Part shown: positions 7,373 through 13,936 of the stretch, one piece after another
Layout: each line of letters starts with the position of its first letter
Position numbering within the stretch: position 1 is the stretch's first letter
Assembly (NCBI GenBank): GCA_029067025.1
Contig: JAIEFH010000138.1
Span: 1 to 23,797 of the forward strand
Length of the DNA: 23,797 nucleotides
From: Oscillospiraceae bacterium
GTDB lineage: Bacteria > Bacillota > Clostridia > Oscillospirales > Oscillospiraceae
Reading direction: 5' to 3'
Position numbers and translations under genes: made by a program
Notes under the pieces: model-generated
Databases searched by the model: none
The model's input: only the letters and a program-made list of their open reading frames with translations
What the model was told of the DNA's origin: nothing

Positions 7373-8470
7373 TCAATCTACGTAGAAATACACGTTCACA
7401 TCGCCCAGGTCGCTCTCGGCATCCAGCTTGTAGGAATAGCTGCCCTTGCGCTCCGCCTTGTCGCCCTGGTTCCGTCCGTTCACCGTCACGGTGCCCAGGC
7501 TGCACTTCAGCTCATACTCGCAGTCCAGCTCGGAACAGCCCAGGTTGGCCTCCACCTGGCCCAGGTTGGTTTCCAGATCGATGTCCACGCCGCTGTAAAG
7601 CTCTTCCATGCCCAGGGTCACATCGCCCAGGTCGCTCTTCAGCGTCAGCTTTTTCGGCGTGCGCACATCATAGCAGTCCACGTCGCCCAGGGCTGTCTTG
7701 GCCTCGATCTTTTCCGCCGCGTACACGTTGCTCAGAAACACGTCCCCTAAGTCGGTCTTGACATCGATCTTCTCCAGCACCGCACCACCCGGCACGGTAA
7801 TGGTCACATTCAGGGAGTGTTTGCCGGTCAGACCGCTGAAGCCCACATGAAAGCCGCCGGATTTCGCGTCCCAGATCTTCAAAACGCCGCCCTTGATCTC
7901 CCATTTCAGCTCATAGCCGCCCAGGTCGCCCTCCTGCCAAATTGACAGGGAGTAGTCATCACCGTCGAACACGGCGATGTCGCCAAAGCTGATGTCCGCG
8001 TCAATGCTCTCAAACATGCCCAGATCGCCGTCCATATTCGACCAGAAGTTACCAGTGTACTCCCCACCTTCCTCCACAATGGTAACCGCCCCCGGGGTCT
8101 GGACAGGTGCTTGCGCCACATTGTTCCGCCAGTGCCAGATATACCGGCTCAGCCCCACCAGCGCCGTCACGAGGCTGCCGATCAGCACCACCGCTACCAC
8201 CGCGCAGACCGCCAGCACCCAGGGCCATTTTTTCTTCTTCGGGGGCCTCCAGCCGTCGGCCTGCTCCTGGGTGACGTAGCCGCCCTCCACCGCCAGCCGG
8301 CAGGACAGCGCCCAGGGGTCGCCCAGCTCCCGAACTACCTCGGTCTCCCGCTCCGGGCCGGCCTCCTCGAAATATTCGGCGTAGTAGCGCAGGATGTCCT
8401 GCCGCTCCCGCTCGGGCACCCAGCGGGCCAATCCCTCGGCCAGCTCGGCAAGATAAGTAAGTTTATCCAT
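7373..8470 (-). CDS. DUF1700/HAAS-like and DUF4097 membrane protein
   Basis: The 365-residue protein has three parts. An N-terminal acidic helical region (about 1-75; LARWVPERERQDILRYYAEYFEEAG) matches the HAAS/DUF1700 domain commonly paired with PadR regulators. A lysine-rich stretch (PPKKKKW) and one membrane span (about 85-110) follow. The C-terminal half is a DUF4097-type beta-helix built from repeated short units, seen as DLGDVFLSN, ALGDVDCYD, DLGDVTLG, NLGQVEANL, SLGTVTVNG and DLGDVNVYF, ending four residues later. I place the start at the ATG at 8470, 9 nt after AAGGAGG; the ATG at 8479 abuts that site. The gene overlaps the padR stop by 8 nt, so translation is probably coupled. Such proteins are thought to sense or respond to envelope stress with PadR; the ligand is unknown. 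Confidence 0.85.
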   Translation of the reverse strand: MDKLTYLAELAEGLARWVPERERQDILRYYAEYFEEAGPERETEVVRELGDPWALSCRLAVEGGYVTQEQADGWRPPKKKKWPWVLAVCAVVAVVLIGSLVTALVGLSRYIWHWRNNVAQAPVQTPGAVTIVEEGGEYTGNFWSNMDGDLGMFESIDADISFGDIAVFDGDDYSLSIWQEGDLGGYELKWEIKGGVLKIWDAKSGGFHVGFSGLTGKHSLNVTITVPGGAVLEKIDVKTDLGDVFLSNVYAAEKIEAKTALGDVDCYDVRTPKKLTLKSDLGDVTLGMEELYSGVDIDLETNLGQVEANLGCSELDCEYELKCSLGTVTVNGRNQGDKAERKGSYSYKLDAESDLGDVNVYFYVD

Positions 8471-8783
8471 TTGGCTCATCCTCCTTCAAAAGCTCCTCCA
8501 CACCGTCCCGGAAATGCCGCCACTCCTCCCGCCGCCGTTCCAACTGGGTGTGGCCTATAGGGGTAATGGCGTAGTAGCGGCGGTTACGGCCCTGGTAGGG
8601 CCGGTCATATACCGACAGCAGGCCGTCCCTCTGGAGCCGCCGGAGCACCGGGTAGAGGGTGGACTCCGAAATATCCAGCCGCTGTTTCACCTGCTGGGTG
8701 AGGATATAACCGTAGGCGTCCCCATGGGACAGCACCGCCAGCACACACCCGTCCAGCAACTGGGGGCTGATTGCGAAAGCCAT
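8463..8783 (-). CDS. PadR family transcriptional regulator
   Basis: The 106-residue protein is a typical short PadR: an N-terminal helix (ISPQLLDGCVLAVLS), HGDAYGYILTQQV, the recognition region (SESTLYPVLRRLQRDGLL) and a wing (YYAITPIGHTQLERRREEW). It should act as a dimeric DNA-binding repressor. AAAGGAGG lies 7 nt before the ATG. It is the first gene of a three-gene operon with the membrane protein and the 65-aa protein. A perfect inverted repeat overlaps its own promoter, which suggests autoregulation. The genes that it controls and its inducer cannot be told from the window. Confidence 0.93.
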   Translation of the reverse strand: MAFAISPQLLDGCVLAVLSHGDAYGYILTQQVKQRLDISESTLYPVLRRLQRDGLLSVYDRPYQGRNRRYYAITPIGHTQLERRREEWRHFRDGVEELLKEDEPNG

Positions 8784-8804
8784 GGTATCCCCTCCTTTCG
8801 TCCC

Positions 8805-8836
8805 ATATTATAATCGATATAATATTGCCCTGTCAA
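8805..8836 (-). promoter_or_regulatory. padR operon promoter with overlapping operator-like dyad
   Basis: On the minus strand TTGACA (8836-8831) and TATAAT (8812-8807) are separated by 18 bases. A perfect 8-bp inverted repeat, ATATTATA (8805-8812) and TATAATAT (8818-8825), covers the -10 box and half the spacer. That is where a bound PadR dimer would block RNA polymerase. Confidence 0.75.
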
Positions 8837-8926
8837 TACAACATGGGCACTTTTAAAAATTCTTAAAAACTCTCCCAGTAAATCGAATGAATAAGTGCAT
8901 GAAGAAAGAAAATTTTCGGAAACCCC

Positions 8927-8957
8927 TTGACCTTACACTTGGTGGAAGGCATATACT
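8927..8957 (+). promoter_or_regulatory. Probable promoter of the YhfC-like gene
   Basis: TTGACC (8927-8932) is followed after 19 bases by TATACT (8952-8957); CATATA at 17 bases is the alternative -10 box. The following transcript includes the AGGAGG site at 8997-9002. Confidence 0.55.
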
Positions 8958-9010
8958 CGCATCACAAAACAGGCCGCGGTCATCCGCGGCCGGAACAGGA
9001 GGACTACATT

Positions 9011-9790
9011 ATGCCAATCGGAACCATCGCCGCCATCGTCGCGGTCATCATCCTCGTCATCGCGGTCCCGCTGGGGATCATGCTTTTCCTGCGTAAACGG
9101 GGCGGGGCCTGGACCACCTTCCTGATCGGCGCGGGGACCTTCATACTCTTCGCATTCATCCTGGAAAATCTTTTCCATGCCCTGGTCTTGTTGATCTTGT
9201 TCCCCAACGCCGAAACGGTGATCCGGGGAAACATCTGGCTCTATGGCCTCTACGGCGGTCTGGCGGCGGGCCTGTTTGAGGAGACAGGCCGCTTCCTGGC
9301 CTTCCGCTTCGCGCTGCGCGGCCGCCAGGACCGGATCACATCCCTTGCCTATGGCATCGGACACGGCGGCATAGAGGCGTTTCTGATTGCAGGACTGACG
9401 ATGGTCAACAACCTGATCCTGGGCCTGACCTATGCCAACGCCGAGACGCTTCCGCCGGAAATGGCTGCAATTGTGGAAACGCTGCTCACCACCCCGGCGA
9501 GTATGTTCCTATGGAGCGGCTTCGAGCGGCTGTACGCCATGGCCGCGCACATGGCGCTCTCCGTGCTGGTGTTCGCTTGCGTGCGTACAAACCGGCGATG
9601 GCTGTACCCCGCCGCCATTCTGACCCACACGGCGGTCAACTTCACGGCGGTGGTGTTCAACGCCTACCTGCCCATTGCGGCCACAGAGCTTCTGGTGGCG
9701 GCGCTCACAGCCCTAGCGGTCCTCTGGGCGGCGCGAATTTACAAAAACCTTCCCCAACAATATCAGGAACATAAAAGCGAATTGGGATAA
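9011..9790 (+). CDS. YhfC family intramembrane protease-like protein
   Basis: The 259-residue protein has about seven to eight hydrophobic spans. Conserved polar residues lie within them: E90-E91-T-G-R, H118-G-G-I-E122, E172-R, H180 and H206. These EE and HxxxE patterns are those of YhfC proteins, related to the CPBP/PrsW group of intramembrane proteases, which cut membrane substrates such as anti-sigma factors or modify exported peptides. The ATG at 9011 is preceded by AGGAGG with 8 nt spacing; an upstream in-frame ATG at 8927 lies on the promoter and is not used here. The gene is transcribed divergently from the padR operon. Proteolytic activity and substrate are inferred; the protein could instead be a non-catalytic relative. 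Confidence 0.82.
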   Translation: MPIGTIAAIVAVIILVIAVPLGIMLFLRKRGGAWTTFLIGAGTFILFAFILENLFHALVLLILFPNAETVIRGNIWLYGLYGGLAAGLFEETGRFLAFRFALRGRQDRITSLAYGIGHGGIEAFLIAGLTMVNNLILGLTYANAETLPPEMAAIVETLLTTPASMFLWSGFERLYAMAAHMALSVLVFACVRTNRRWLYPAAILTHTAVNFTAVVFNAYLPIAATELLVAALTALAVLWAARIYKNLPQQYQEHKSELG

Positions 9791-9830
9791 AAAATAGAGC
9801 GCCCTTGGATAGGGCGCTCTGTTCTTTATT
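9791..9830. terminator. Bidirectional terminator between the YhfC-like gene and mreB
   Basis: A 9-bp perfect stem (9796-9804 with 9812-9820, AGAGCGCCC/GGGCGCTCT) is followed by TGTTCTTTATT on the plus side and ATTTTTTATC on the minus side. It therefore suits both converging genes. Confidence 0.85.
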
Positions 9831-9840
9831 GTCACGCTTC

Positions 9841-10863
9841 TTATGACATCTGCCTGCTCCGGGAAATATTCATGGTACCGTCCTGCATCTCGTTCACCCA
9901 GTCCAGGCTGCGCCCGGTGCCGTTGGCCACGCAGGAGATAGCCTCGTCCGCCACATAGGTCTCGATGCCCGTGTGGGACTCGATCAGCTTATCGAAGCCC
10001 CAGACCAGCGACCCGCCGCCGGTCATGATGATACCGTTGCTGGAGATGTCGGCCACCAGCTCGGGAGGAGTGCGCTCCAGTACGCCGTGGATAGCCTCCA
10101 GGATGCGGGAGCAGGGTTCCTCAAAAGCCTCGATCATCTCGCTGGAGGTGACAGAGAACACCCGGGGCAGGCCGGTCATCAGGCAGCGGCCCTTGACCTC
10201 CATAGAAATCTCCTCCGGCCGGGGGAACACGCAGCCGATGGTCATTTTCAGCTCCTCCGCCGTGCGGTCACCGATGAGGACGTTGTGCCGCTTGCGGATG
10301 TACTTAACCACCGCCTCGCTGAACGCGTCGCCCGCCACCTTGATGGAGGCGGATTCCACGATGCCGGACAGGGAGATGACGGCGATGTCGGCGGTGCCGC
10401 CGCCGATGTCCACCACCATATGGCCGTCGGGCTGGGTAATATCGACGCCCGCGCCGATGGCGGCTGCCAGGGGCTCCTCGATGAGGTACACCCGCCGGGC
10501 GCCCGCCTGGATGCCCGCGTCAATGACGGCGCGCTCTTCCACCTCGGTGATGCCGGAGGGCACGCAGATGACCACCCGGGGCTTAAACACCCGCACGGGA
10601 GCTACCTTGCGGATAAACTCCCGGAGCATCCGCTCGGTCATGTCGTAGTCGGAGATGACGCCCTCCCGCAGGGGGCGGATGGCCACGATATTGCCGGGGG
10701 TCTTACCCAGCATCTGCTGGGCCTCGGTGCCCACCTTCAGCAGCTTGCCGGTGTTCTTGTCCAGGGCCACCACCGACGGCTCACGCAGAACGATCCCCTT
10801 GTCCTTGATATAGACCAGCACGCTGGCGGTGCCCAGGTCGATGCCGATATCTCTTGCAAACAT
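9841..10863 (-). CDS. mreB: Rod shape-determining protein MreB/Mbl
   Basis: The 340-residue bacterial actin forms membrane-bound filaments that steer lateral wall synthesis. It shows the actin-fold nucleotide motifs in order: phosphate 1 (DIGIDLGTASVLVY, near 5-18), connect 1 (VCVPSGITEVEERAV), phosphate 2 (VVDIGGGTADIAVISL) and the adenosine motif (GIIMTGGGSLVWGFD). The YLIEEPLAAAIGAG stretch is typical of MreB/Mbl. I chose the ATG at 10863 (MFARDIGIDLG), which has GGAG 8 nt upstream; a further in-frame ATG lies at 10881. No mreC or mreD is beside it, so it is a stand-alone copy with its own promoter. Mbl or MreBH would be equally valid names; the sequence does not separate them. Confidence 0.93.
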   Translation of the reverse strand: MFARDIGIDLGTASVLVYIKDKGIVLREPSVVALDKNTGKLLKVGTEAQQMLGKTPGNIVAIRPLREGVISDYDMTERMLREFIRKVAPVRVFKPRVVICVPSGITEVEERAVIDAGIQAGARRVYLIEEPLAAAIGAGVDITQPDGHMVVDIGGGTADIAVISLSGIVESASIKVAGDAFSEAVVKYIRKRHNVLIGDRTAEELKMTIGCVFPRPEEISMEVKGRCLMTGLPRVFSVTSSEMIEAFEEPCSRILEAIHGVLERTPPELVADISSNGIIMTGGGSLVWGFDKLIESHTGIETYVADEAISCVANGTGRSLDWVNEMQDGTMNISRSRQMS

Positions 10864-10941
10864 AGTTTTCACTCCAGTCATCTATATACCGCGCTTGGAA
10901 TTCTTCCCCAAAAGCGCCTTGGATAGTCATATTCAAAGAGA

Positions 10942-10958
10942 ATACCCACTGTGGGTAT
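10942..10958 (-). promoter_or_regulatory. 17-bp perfect dyad just downstream of the mreB promoter
   Basis: ATACCCAC and GTGGGTAT form a perfect 8-bp inverted repeat around one central base. It begins about where transcription of mreB is expected to start, so it could be an operator or a short leader hairpin. It lacks a T tract. Confidence 0.5.
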
Positions 10959-10966
10959 ACCTGTTA

Positions 10967-10995
10967 ATCATACTAGACAATTCCTGATTTTGCAA
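10967..10995 (-). promoter_or_regulatory. Promoter of mreB
   Basis: On the minus strand TTGCAA (10995-10990) and TATGAT (10972-10967) are separated by 17 bases. Confidence 0.65.
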
Positions 10996-11099
10996 GCCTT
11001 TTTGCCGTACTGGGCTCTTTAATTTTTCGTGAAGGAAAATCCTGTTTTTGGGCACTCCGCACAACCTATGTTTTCACGCTCCGCACCTGTGGACAAACA

Positions 11100-11385
11100 T
11101 TCAGCCCCCAGCCGTCCTATCTCGCGGCTGGGGGCTTACTTCTGGTTTTGGTTGTCCAAGGGCCTATACCTACGCTTTCTTCGGATTTCTTGCGTTGGGG
11201 TTCCGCCTGAAACTACTTGCTCCTGTTTCCTCAAACAATGGTGGGCTTCAGACTGAATCTGGCTTCCGTCGCTTACTCAAGCGTGTTTGGAACGAGTCGA
11301 GACTTCGCTTCACTTTGCGTCTCCCAATCGCGAAAAGAGCCTGGTGCGTTCGACGTTAGTACATTGGACTCACCTTTTCCTTTCT
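11100..11385 (-). ncRNA. Structured non-coding RNA of unidentified class
   Basis: The interval holds no credible protein gene on either strand. A near-consensus promoter at 11392-11420 points into it, with a start near 11385. A long-range helix closes a domain of about 235 nt: the transcript segment GG-AAAA-GGT-GA-GTCCAA (11380-11364) pairs with TTGGAC-A-ACC-AAAA-CC (11159-11144), including a symmetric AAAA/AAAA internal loop. Inside are short hairpins: CGCTT-GAGT-AAGCG, TGTTT-GAGG-AAACA, CAGA-TTCAG-TCTG, GTTTC-AGGC-GGAAC, and a GAGAC/GTCTC stem. A 12-bp GC hairpin (11103-11114 with 11125-11136) closes the 3' end. I see no tmRNA, SRP, RNase P or 6S hallmarks. Size and architecture would suit a raiA-type Firmicute RNA, but I cannot confirm that from memory of its consensus. 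Confidence 0.72.
11103..11136 (-). terminator. 3' hairpin of the structured RNA, probable terminator
   Basis: A 12-bp perfect stem (AGCCCCCAGCCG with CGGCTGGGGGCT) with a ten-base loop is followed on the minus strand by GAATGTTTGTCC. The tail is T-poor, so it may be a processing or stability hairpin as well as a terminator. Confidence 0.6.
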
Positions 11386-11391
11386 GTTTGT

Positions 11392-11420
11392 ATTGTACTA
11401 TAGCACCTGGTATTTGTCAA
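11392..11420 (-). promoter_or_regulatory. Strong promoter of the structured RNA
   Basis: On the minus strand TTGACA (11420-11415) and TACAAT (11397-11392) are separated by exactly 17 bases. It is one of the strongest promoters in the window and is not followed by a ribosome site and protein gene. Confidence 0.85.
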
Positions 11421-11449
11421 TAGTTTTTTGTAAGTTTTTTAAAATTTTT

Positions 11450-11475
11450 GCCGGCCCCACACCTGTGGGGCCGGC
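11450..11475 (-). terminator. GC-rich hairpin at the end of the prophage operon
   Basis: A perfect 12-bp inverted repeat (GCCGGCCCCACA 11450-11461 with TGTGGGGCCGGC 11464-11475) lies just beyond the last prophage gene. On the minus strand the tail is CAAAAATTTT, with the Ts set back by five bases, so termination strength is doubtful. Confidence 0.5.
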
Positions 11476-11480
11476 AATGC

Positions 11481-12077
11481 TCACTCCTCATTTTTTCCGA
11501 AGCCGTCGTTCTCAATGGCCAGCCCATACCAGCTCAGCCCGGACGCGGCCGCGTCCCCAAAGGTGGGGTGCCACCCGGCCACCATGGCCCAGGTGTTGTA
11601 CCAAAACACGTAGGTGATGCCCAGGTGGCTGGGCAGGATCTCCTCGATGATGACCCGCAGTTGGTCAAACCCCTCCGGTATTCCCGCCACATCGGGGAAA
11701 TACACGTCCACATAGCCCGGCCTGCCTGTCTCCTCCGCCCTGGCGTTGAGACCGCAGCCCCGCAGGGTATCGTTGATGGCCTCCGGCGTAAAGCTGTCGC
11801 CGCTGATGCGCAGCAGGGCGGCCAGGGCCTCCCGCCGCTGCTCTGCCGTCACACACACCGGGCGGTAGGGCAGCAGCGCCTCGATCCGCTCCAGGCCGAA
11901 GTCCTCCGCCGTGGTCAGGTTCATCTCCCGGGCGGTGTGATCCAGCTCCGCCTCCGCCCCGTCCAACCGCGCGCCGTAGGCGGCCAGCTCGCCCCGGTTG
12001 ATGGTGCCTGCGCGCAGATCGTACACGCCCAGGGGCCGGAGCAGCGATACCAAATAGTCCTCAAACCTCAGCGTCAC
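11481..12077 (-). CDS. Baseplate protein, YmfQ/XkdU (gpI-like) family
   Basis: The 198-residue protein matches the YmfQ/DUF2313 group, the last baseplate protein of PBSX-type tails, which joins the baseplate wedge to the fibre. It starts MTLRFEDYLVSLLRPLGVYD, and its middle contains YRPVCVTAEQRREALAALL and DSFTPEAINDTLRGCG, typical of the domain. The C-terminal third is aromatic (YVFWYNTWAMVAGWH). The start is a GTG at 12077 whose last two bases belong to the stop of the gpJ-like gene, so translation is probably coupled. A fibre gene normally follows; here the operon ends. The family assignment is from pattern and position. Confidence 0.8.
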   Translation of the reverse strand: MTLRFEDYLVSLLRPLGVYDLRAGTINRGELAAYGARLDGAEAELDHTAREMNLTTAEDFGLERIEALLPYRPVCVTAEQRREALAALLRISGDSFTPEAINDTLRGCGLNARAEETGRPGYVDVYFPDVAGIPEGFDQLRVIIEEILPSHLGITYVFWYNTWAMVAGWHPTFGDAAASGLSWYGLAIENDGFGKNEE

Positions 12078-13147
12078 GCGCCGCCACCCCCACCCGCGCC
12101 GTCGGTGATGGTCAGCTCCCCCAGCACCGGCAAAGTAACTTTGTCCAGCGGCAGATCCGCCGCCGGCTCCTCAAGCTGGCAGTTGGCCACCCCGTCCACG
12201 CCGTAGATGAGGGAGATGAGCTGGGCGCGGGGCAGGGCTTTGCCCAGCCGCTCCCCGTTGAACCAGCCCTCCAGCCGCTGCCGCACCGCCTCGGCCACGG
12301 CATCAAAACTCCGATCCTCTTTGGCCCACAGCCTGACGGACACATCCACGGTTTCCACCGTGGGGGGGATCACCTTCACATCGCAGGCGATCTCCCGCAC
12401 CCGGTCAAAATGCTCCTGTAAGGCGTCCAGCAGCTCCTGATCCGGCGCCCCCTCCAGAGCAGCGGGTACCAGATCCACAGTGCCCACCCCCCGGTTCCGG
12501 GGCAGCACCGTCACCGCCGCTACCCCATCAAAGGACATGGCCGCCTGCTGGTAGAAAGCATTGTTGGCGCCGTTGGCCAGCCGCTGGAAGGTGGCCAGCA
12601 CCCGCTCCCGCAGCTCCTGATCCCCCTCCTGGTTCTGTCCGCTGGACAGGAAGGCGGGGTTGGCGCAGGCCGCGATGCCCGCGGGCGGAAGGGCCATATA
12701 TACGATGGTACCCTGTCCCACATTGCCCGCCGCTCCGGCCTCCACCGCTGTCACAGGCACCTCACAGTACAGCTCTCCGGCAGGCACCGCCCCGTCTATG
12801 TCGGTGGTAAAGCGCACCCCGCCCGCGGTCATGCACACGGTGCCCGCCGGGACCTCGGTATCCGTGTCCCGGGCCTGGTCTACGTAGAACCGCACCGTTC
12901 CCACCGACCGGGTGGCCGCCCGCCGGGTCACCCCCCGAAGCTTGGCGTGCTTATCCAGCTCCTCCCCCTCCGCTGTCTGCGGGAAGCACTGCCGGCGGGT
13001 CCACTCCGCCTGGACGTACAGGCTGTACATTTGGGCTGCCACCGCGTAAAACCGCACCGCCAGCTCGCTGCTGGCCCCAGCGGTCTGGCTCGTCTGGGCC
13101 TGGAACTCCGCGGCCAGAGCCTGATAAATTTCTTCTAATGTGATCAA
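12074..13147 (-). CDS. Baseplate J / gp47-like protein (XkdT family)
   Basis: The 357-residue protein forms the baseplate wedge with the gp25-like and gpI-like neighbours. The N-terminal part (SELAVRFYAVAAQMYSLYVQ; GEELDKHAKLRGVTR) and the central VPAGTVCMTAGGVRFTT and AGAAGNVGQGTI are classic baseplate J signatures; residues 170-210 (GDQELRERVLATFQRLANGANN) complete the pattern. The C-terminus is a run of glycines. The start is a TTG at 13147, with GGAGG 9 nt upstream within the end of the preceding gene. It is the third of the gpV-gp25-gpJ-gpI baseplate series. Confidence 0.9.
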   Translation of the reverse strand: MITLEEIYQALAAEFQAQTSQTAGASSELAVRFYAVAAQMYSLYVQAEWTRRQCFPQTAEGEELDKHAKLRGVTRRAATRSVGTVRFYVDQARDTDTEVPAGTVCMTAGGVRFTTDIDGAVPAGELYCEVPVTAVEAGAAGNVGQGTIVYMALPPAGIAACANPAFLSSGQNQEGDQELRERVLATFQRLANGANNAFYQQAAMSFDGVAAVTVLPRNRGVGTVDLVPAALEGAPDQELLDALQEHFDRVREIACDVKVIPPTVETVDVSVRLWAKEDRSFDAVAEAVRQRLEGWFNGERLGKALPRAQLISLIYGVDGVANCQLEEPAADLPLDKVTLPVLGELTITDGAGGGGGA

Positions 13148-13151
13148 TGTC

Positions 13152-13502
13152 TCACTCCTCCAACTGCACCGTCACCCACAGGCTGGTGCCCTGCCACAGC
13201 AGCTCCACCGCCACCGCCAGCCGATCCCCCTCCTGGCTCACCTGGGCTCCGGTCACCACCACGTCCGAGAGGTCGGCCAGCGCCTCCACGGCGTACTGCT
13301 GGGCCAGGCTGTCCCAAGCGGAGGGCTTCTCCCTGCGCAGCTGGTGCATCCGGCTGCCCAGCTCGGGCAGAAAGGGGAAGCTCCCCCGCCGGGCGGTGAG
13401 CCGGAACAGCACCTCGCCGATCAGCTCCTCCCCGTCCTTGATGACGGTCACCCCGCCGTTGCCGTCGGCGGCGTAATCTCTGTTTTTCAGTAGCAGGCTC
13501 AT
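13152..13502 (-). CDS. Baseplate gp25/XkdS-like protein
   Basis: The 116-residue protein has the gp25/gpW fold pattern: GEELIGEVLFRLTARRGSFPFLPELGSRMH, then a helical AVEALADL segment and a beta-rich end. Proteins of this family are the inner baseplate wedge and nucleate sheath assembly. I chose the ATG at 13502, 6 nt after a GGGGGG site, over the TTG at 13508 that overlaps the upstream stop. The gene ends 4 nt before the gpJ-like start. Confidence 0.88.
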   Translation of the reverse strand: MSLLLKNRDYAADGNGGVTVIKDGEELIGEVLFRLTARRGSFPFLPELGSRMHQLRREKPSAWDSLAQQYAVEALADLSDVVVTGAQVSQEGDRLAVAVELLWQGTSLWVTVQLEE

Positions 13503-13504
13503 AC

Positions 13505-13918
13505 TCAACCCCCCAGCATACTGGCCACGATCCGCCGGATCAGATCCTCCAGCGTCTCCCCTTTTACGTACACCTGGCCGTTCAGATCAATCCGCTCCCC
13601 ACTAACCGCGGCGCCCTCCTGGGCAGAAACCCTCACCGTCTCTCCTGCGAGCGTCAATTCTTTTGCCCGTATGCCCACCTGGTCGGGTATGCTGCCCTGC
13701 AGGGCTCCCACCACACAGGGGATCTCCCCCCTGCCCTGGATGACCAGCACCCGCTGGCCCACCTCAGGTGTCCAGGTATAGCCCCCCGGGCTGTACAACT
13801 GCAAGCCCCGCCGCTCCCTGTCCAGCAGCACCGCTGTCTCACCGCCGCTCATAGTGACGATGCCGGTCTGGCCCTCGCTCTCATCTGCGGGCCGCTTCTG
13901 CTGTCCGCTCAGCCACAT
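13505..13918 (-). CDS. Baseplate spike / gpV-like OB-fold protein
   Basis: The 137-residue protein has an OB-fold core of the gpV type (GLQLYSPGGYTWTPEVGQRVLVIQ; IPCVVGAL) followed by a short beta-repeat stretch (LTLAGETVRVSA; RIDLNGQVYVKG) and a C-terminal helix. Such proteins sit at the tip of contractile tails below the hub and pierce the envelope. The ATG at 13918 has GGAGG 7 nt upstream. It lies between the hub and gp25 genes, the usual place. It is short for a spike, so a second tip protein could exist outside the window. Confidence 0.8.
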   Translation of the reverse strand: MWLSGQQKRPADESEGQTGIVTMSGGETAVLLDRERRGLQLYSPGGYTWTPEVGQRVLVIQGRGEIPCVVGALQGSIPDQVGIRAKELTLAGETVRVSAQEGAAVSGERIDLNGQVYVKGETLEDLIRRIVASMLGG

Positions 13919-13936
13919 AATTAATCCTCCACTCTC

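Noticed and set aside
9973..10926. A 317-codon plus-strand open frame opposite mreB
   Set aside because: Asp/His/Gly-rich shadow of a clear actin-fold gene.
11029..11423. Short plus-strand open frames in the mreB-prophage interval
   Set aside because: No ribosome sites and unlike proteins; the interval is better explained by a minus-strand structured RNA.
11450..11475. The 12-bp hairpin as a prophage attachment core
   Set aside because: No second copy is visible in the window and no integrase gene is present, so this cannot be supported.
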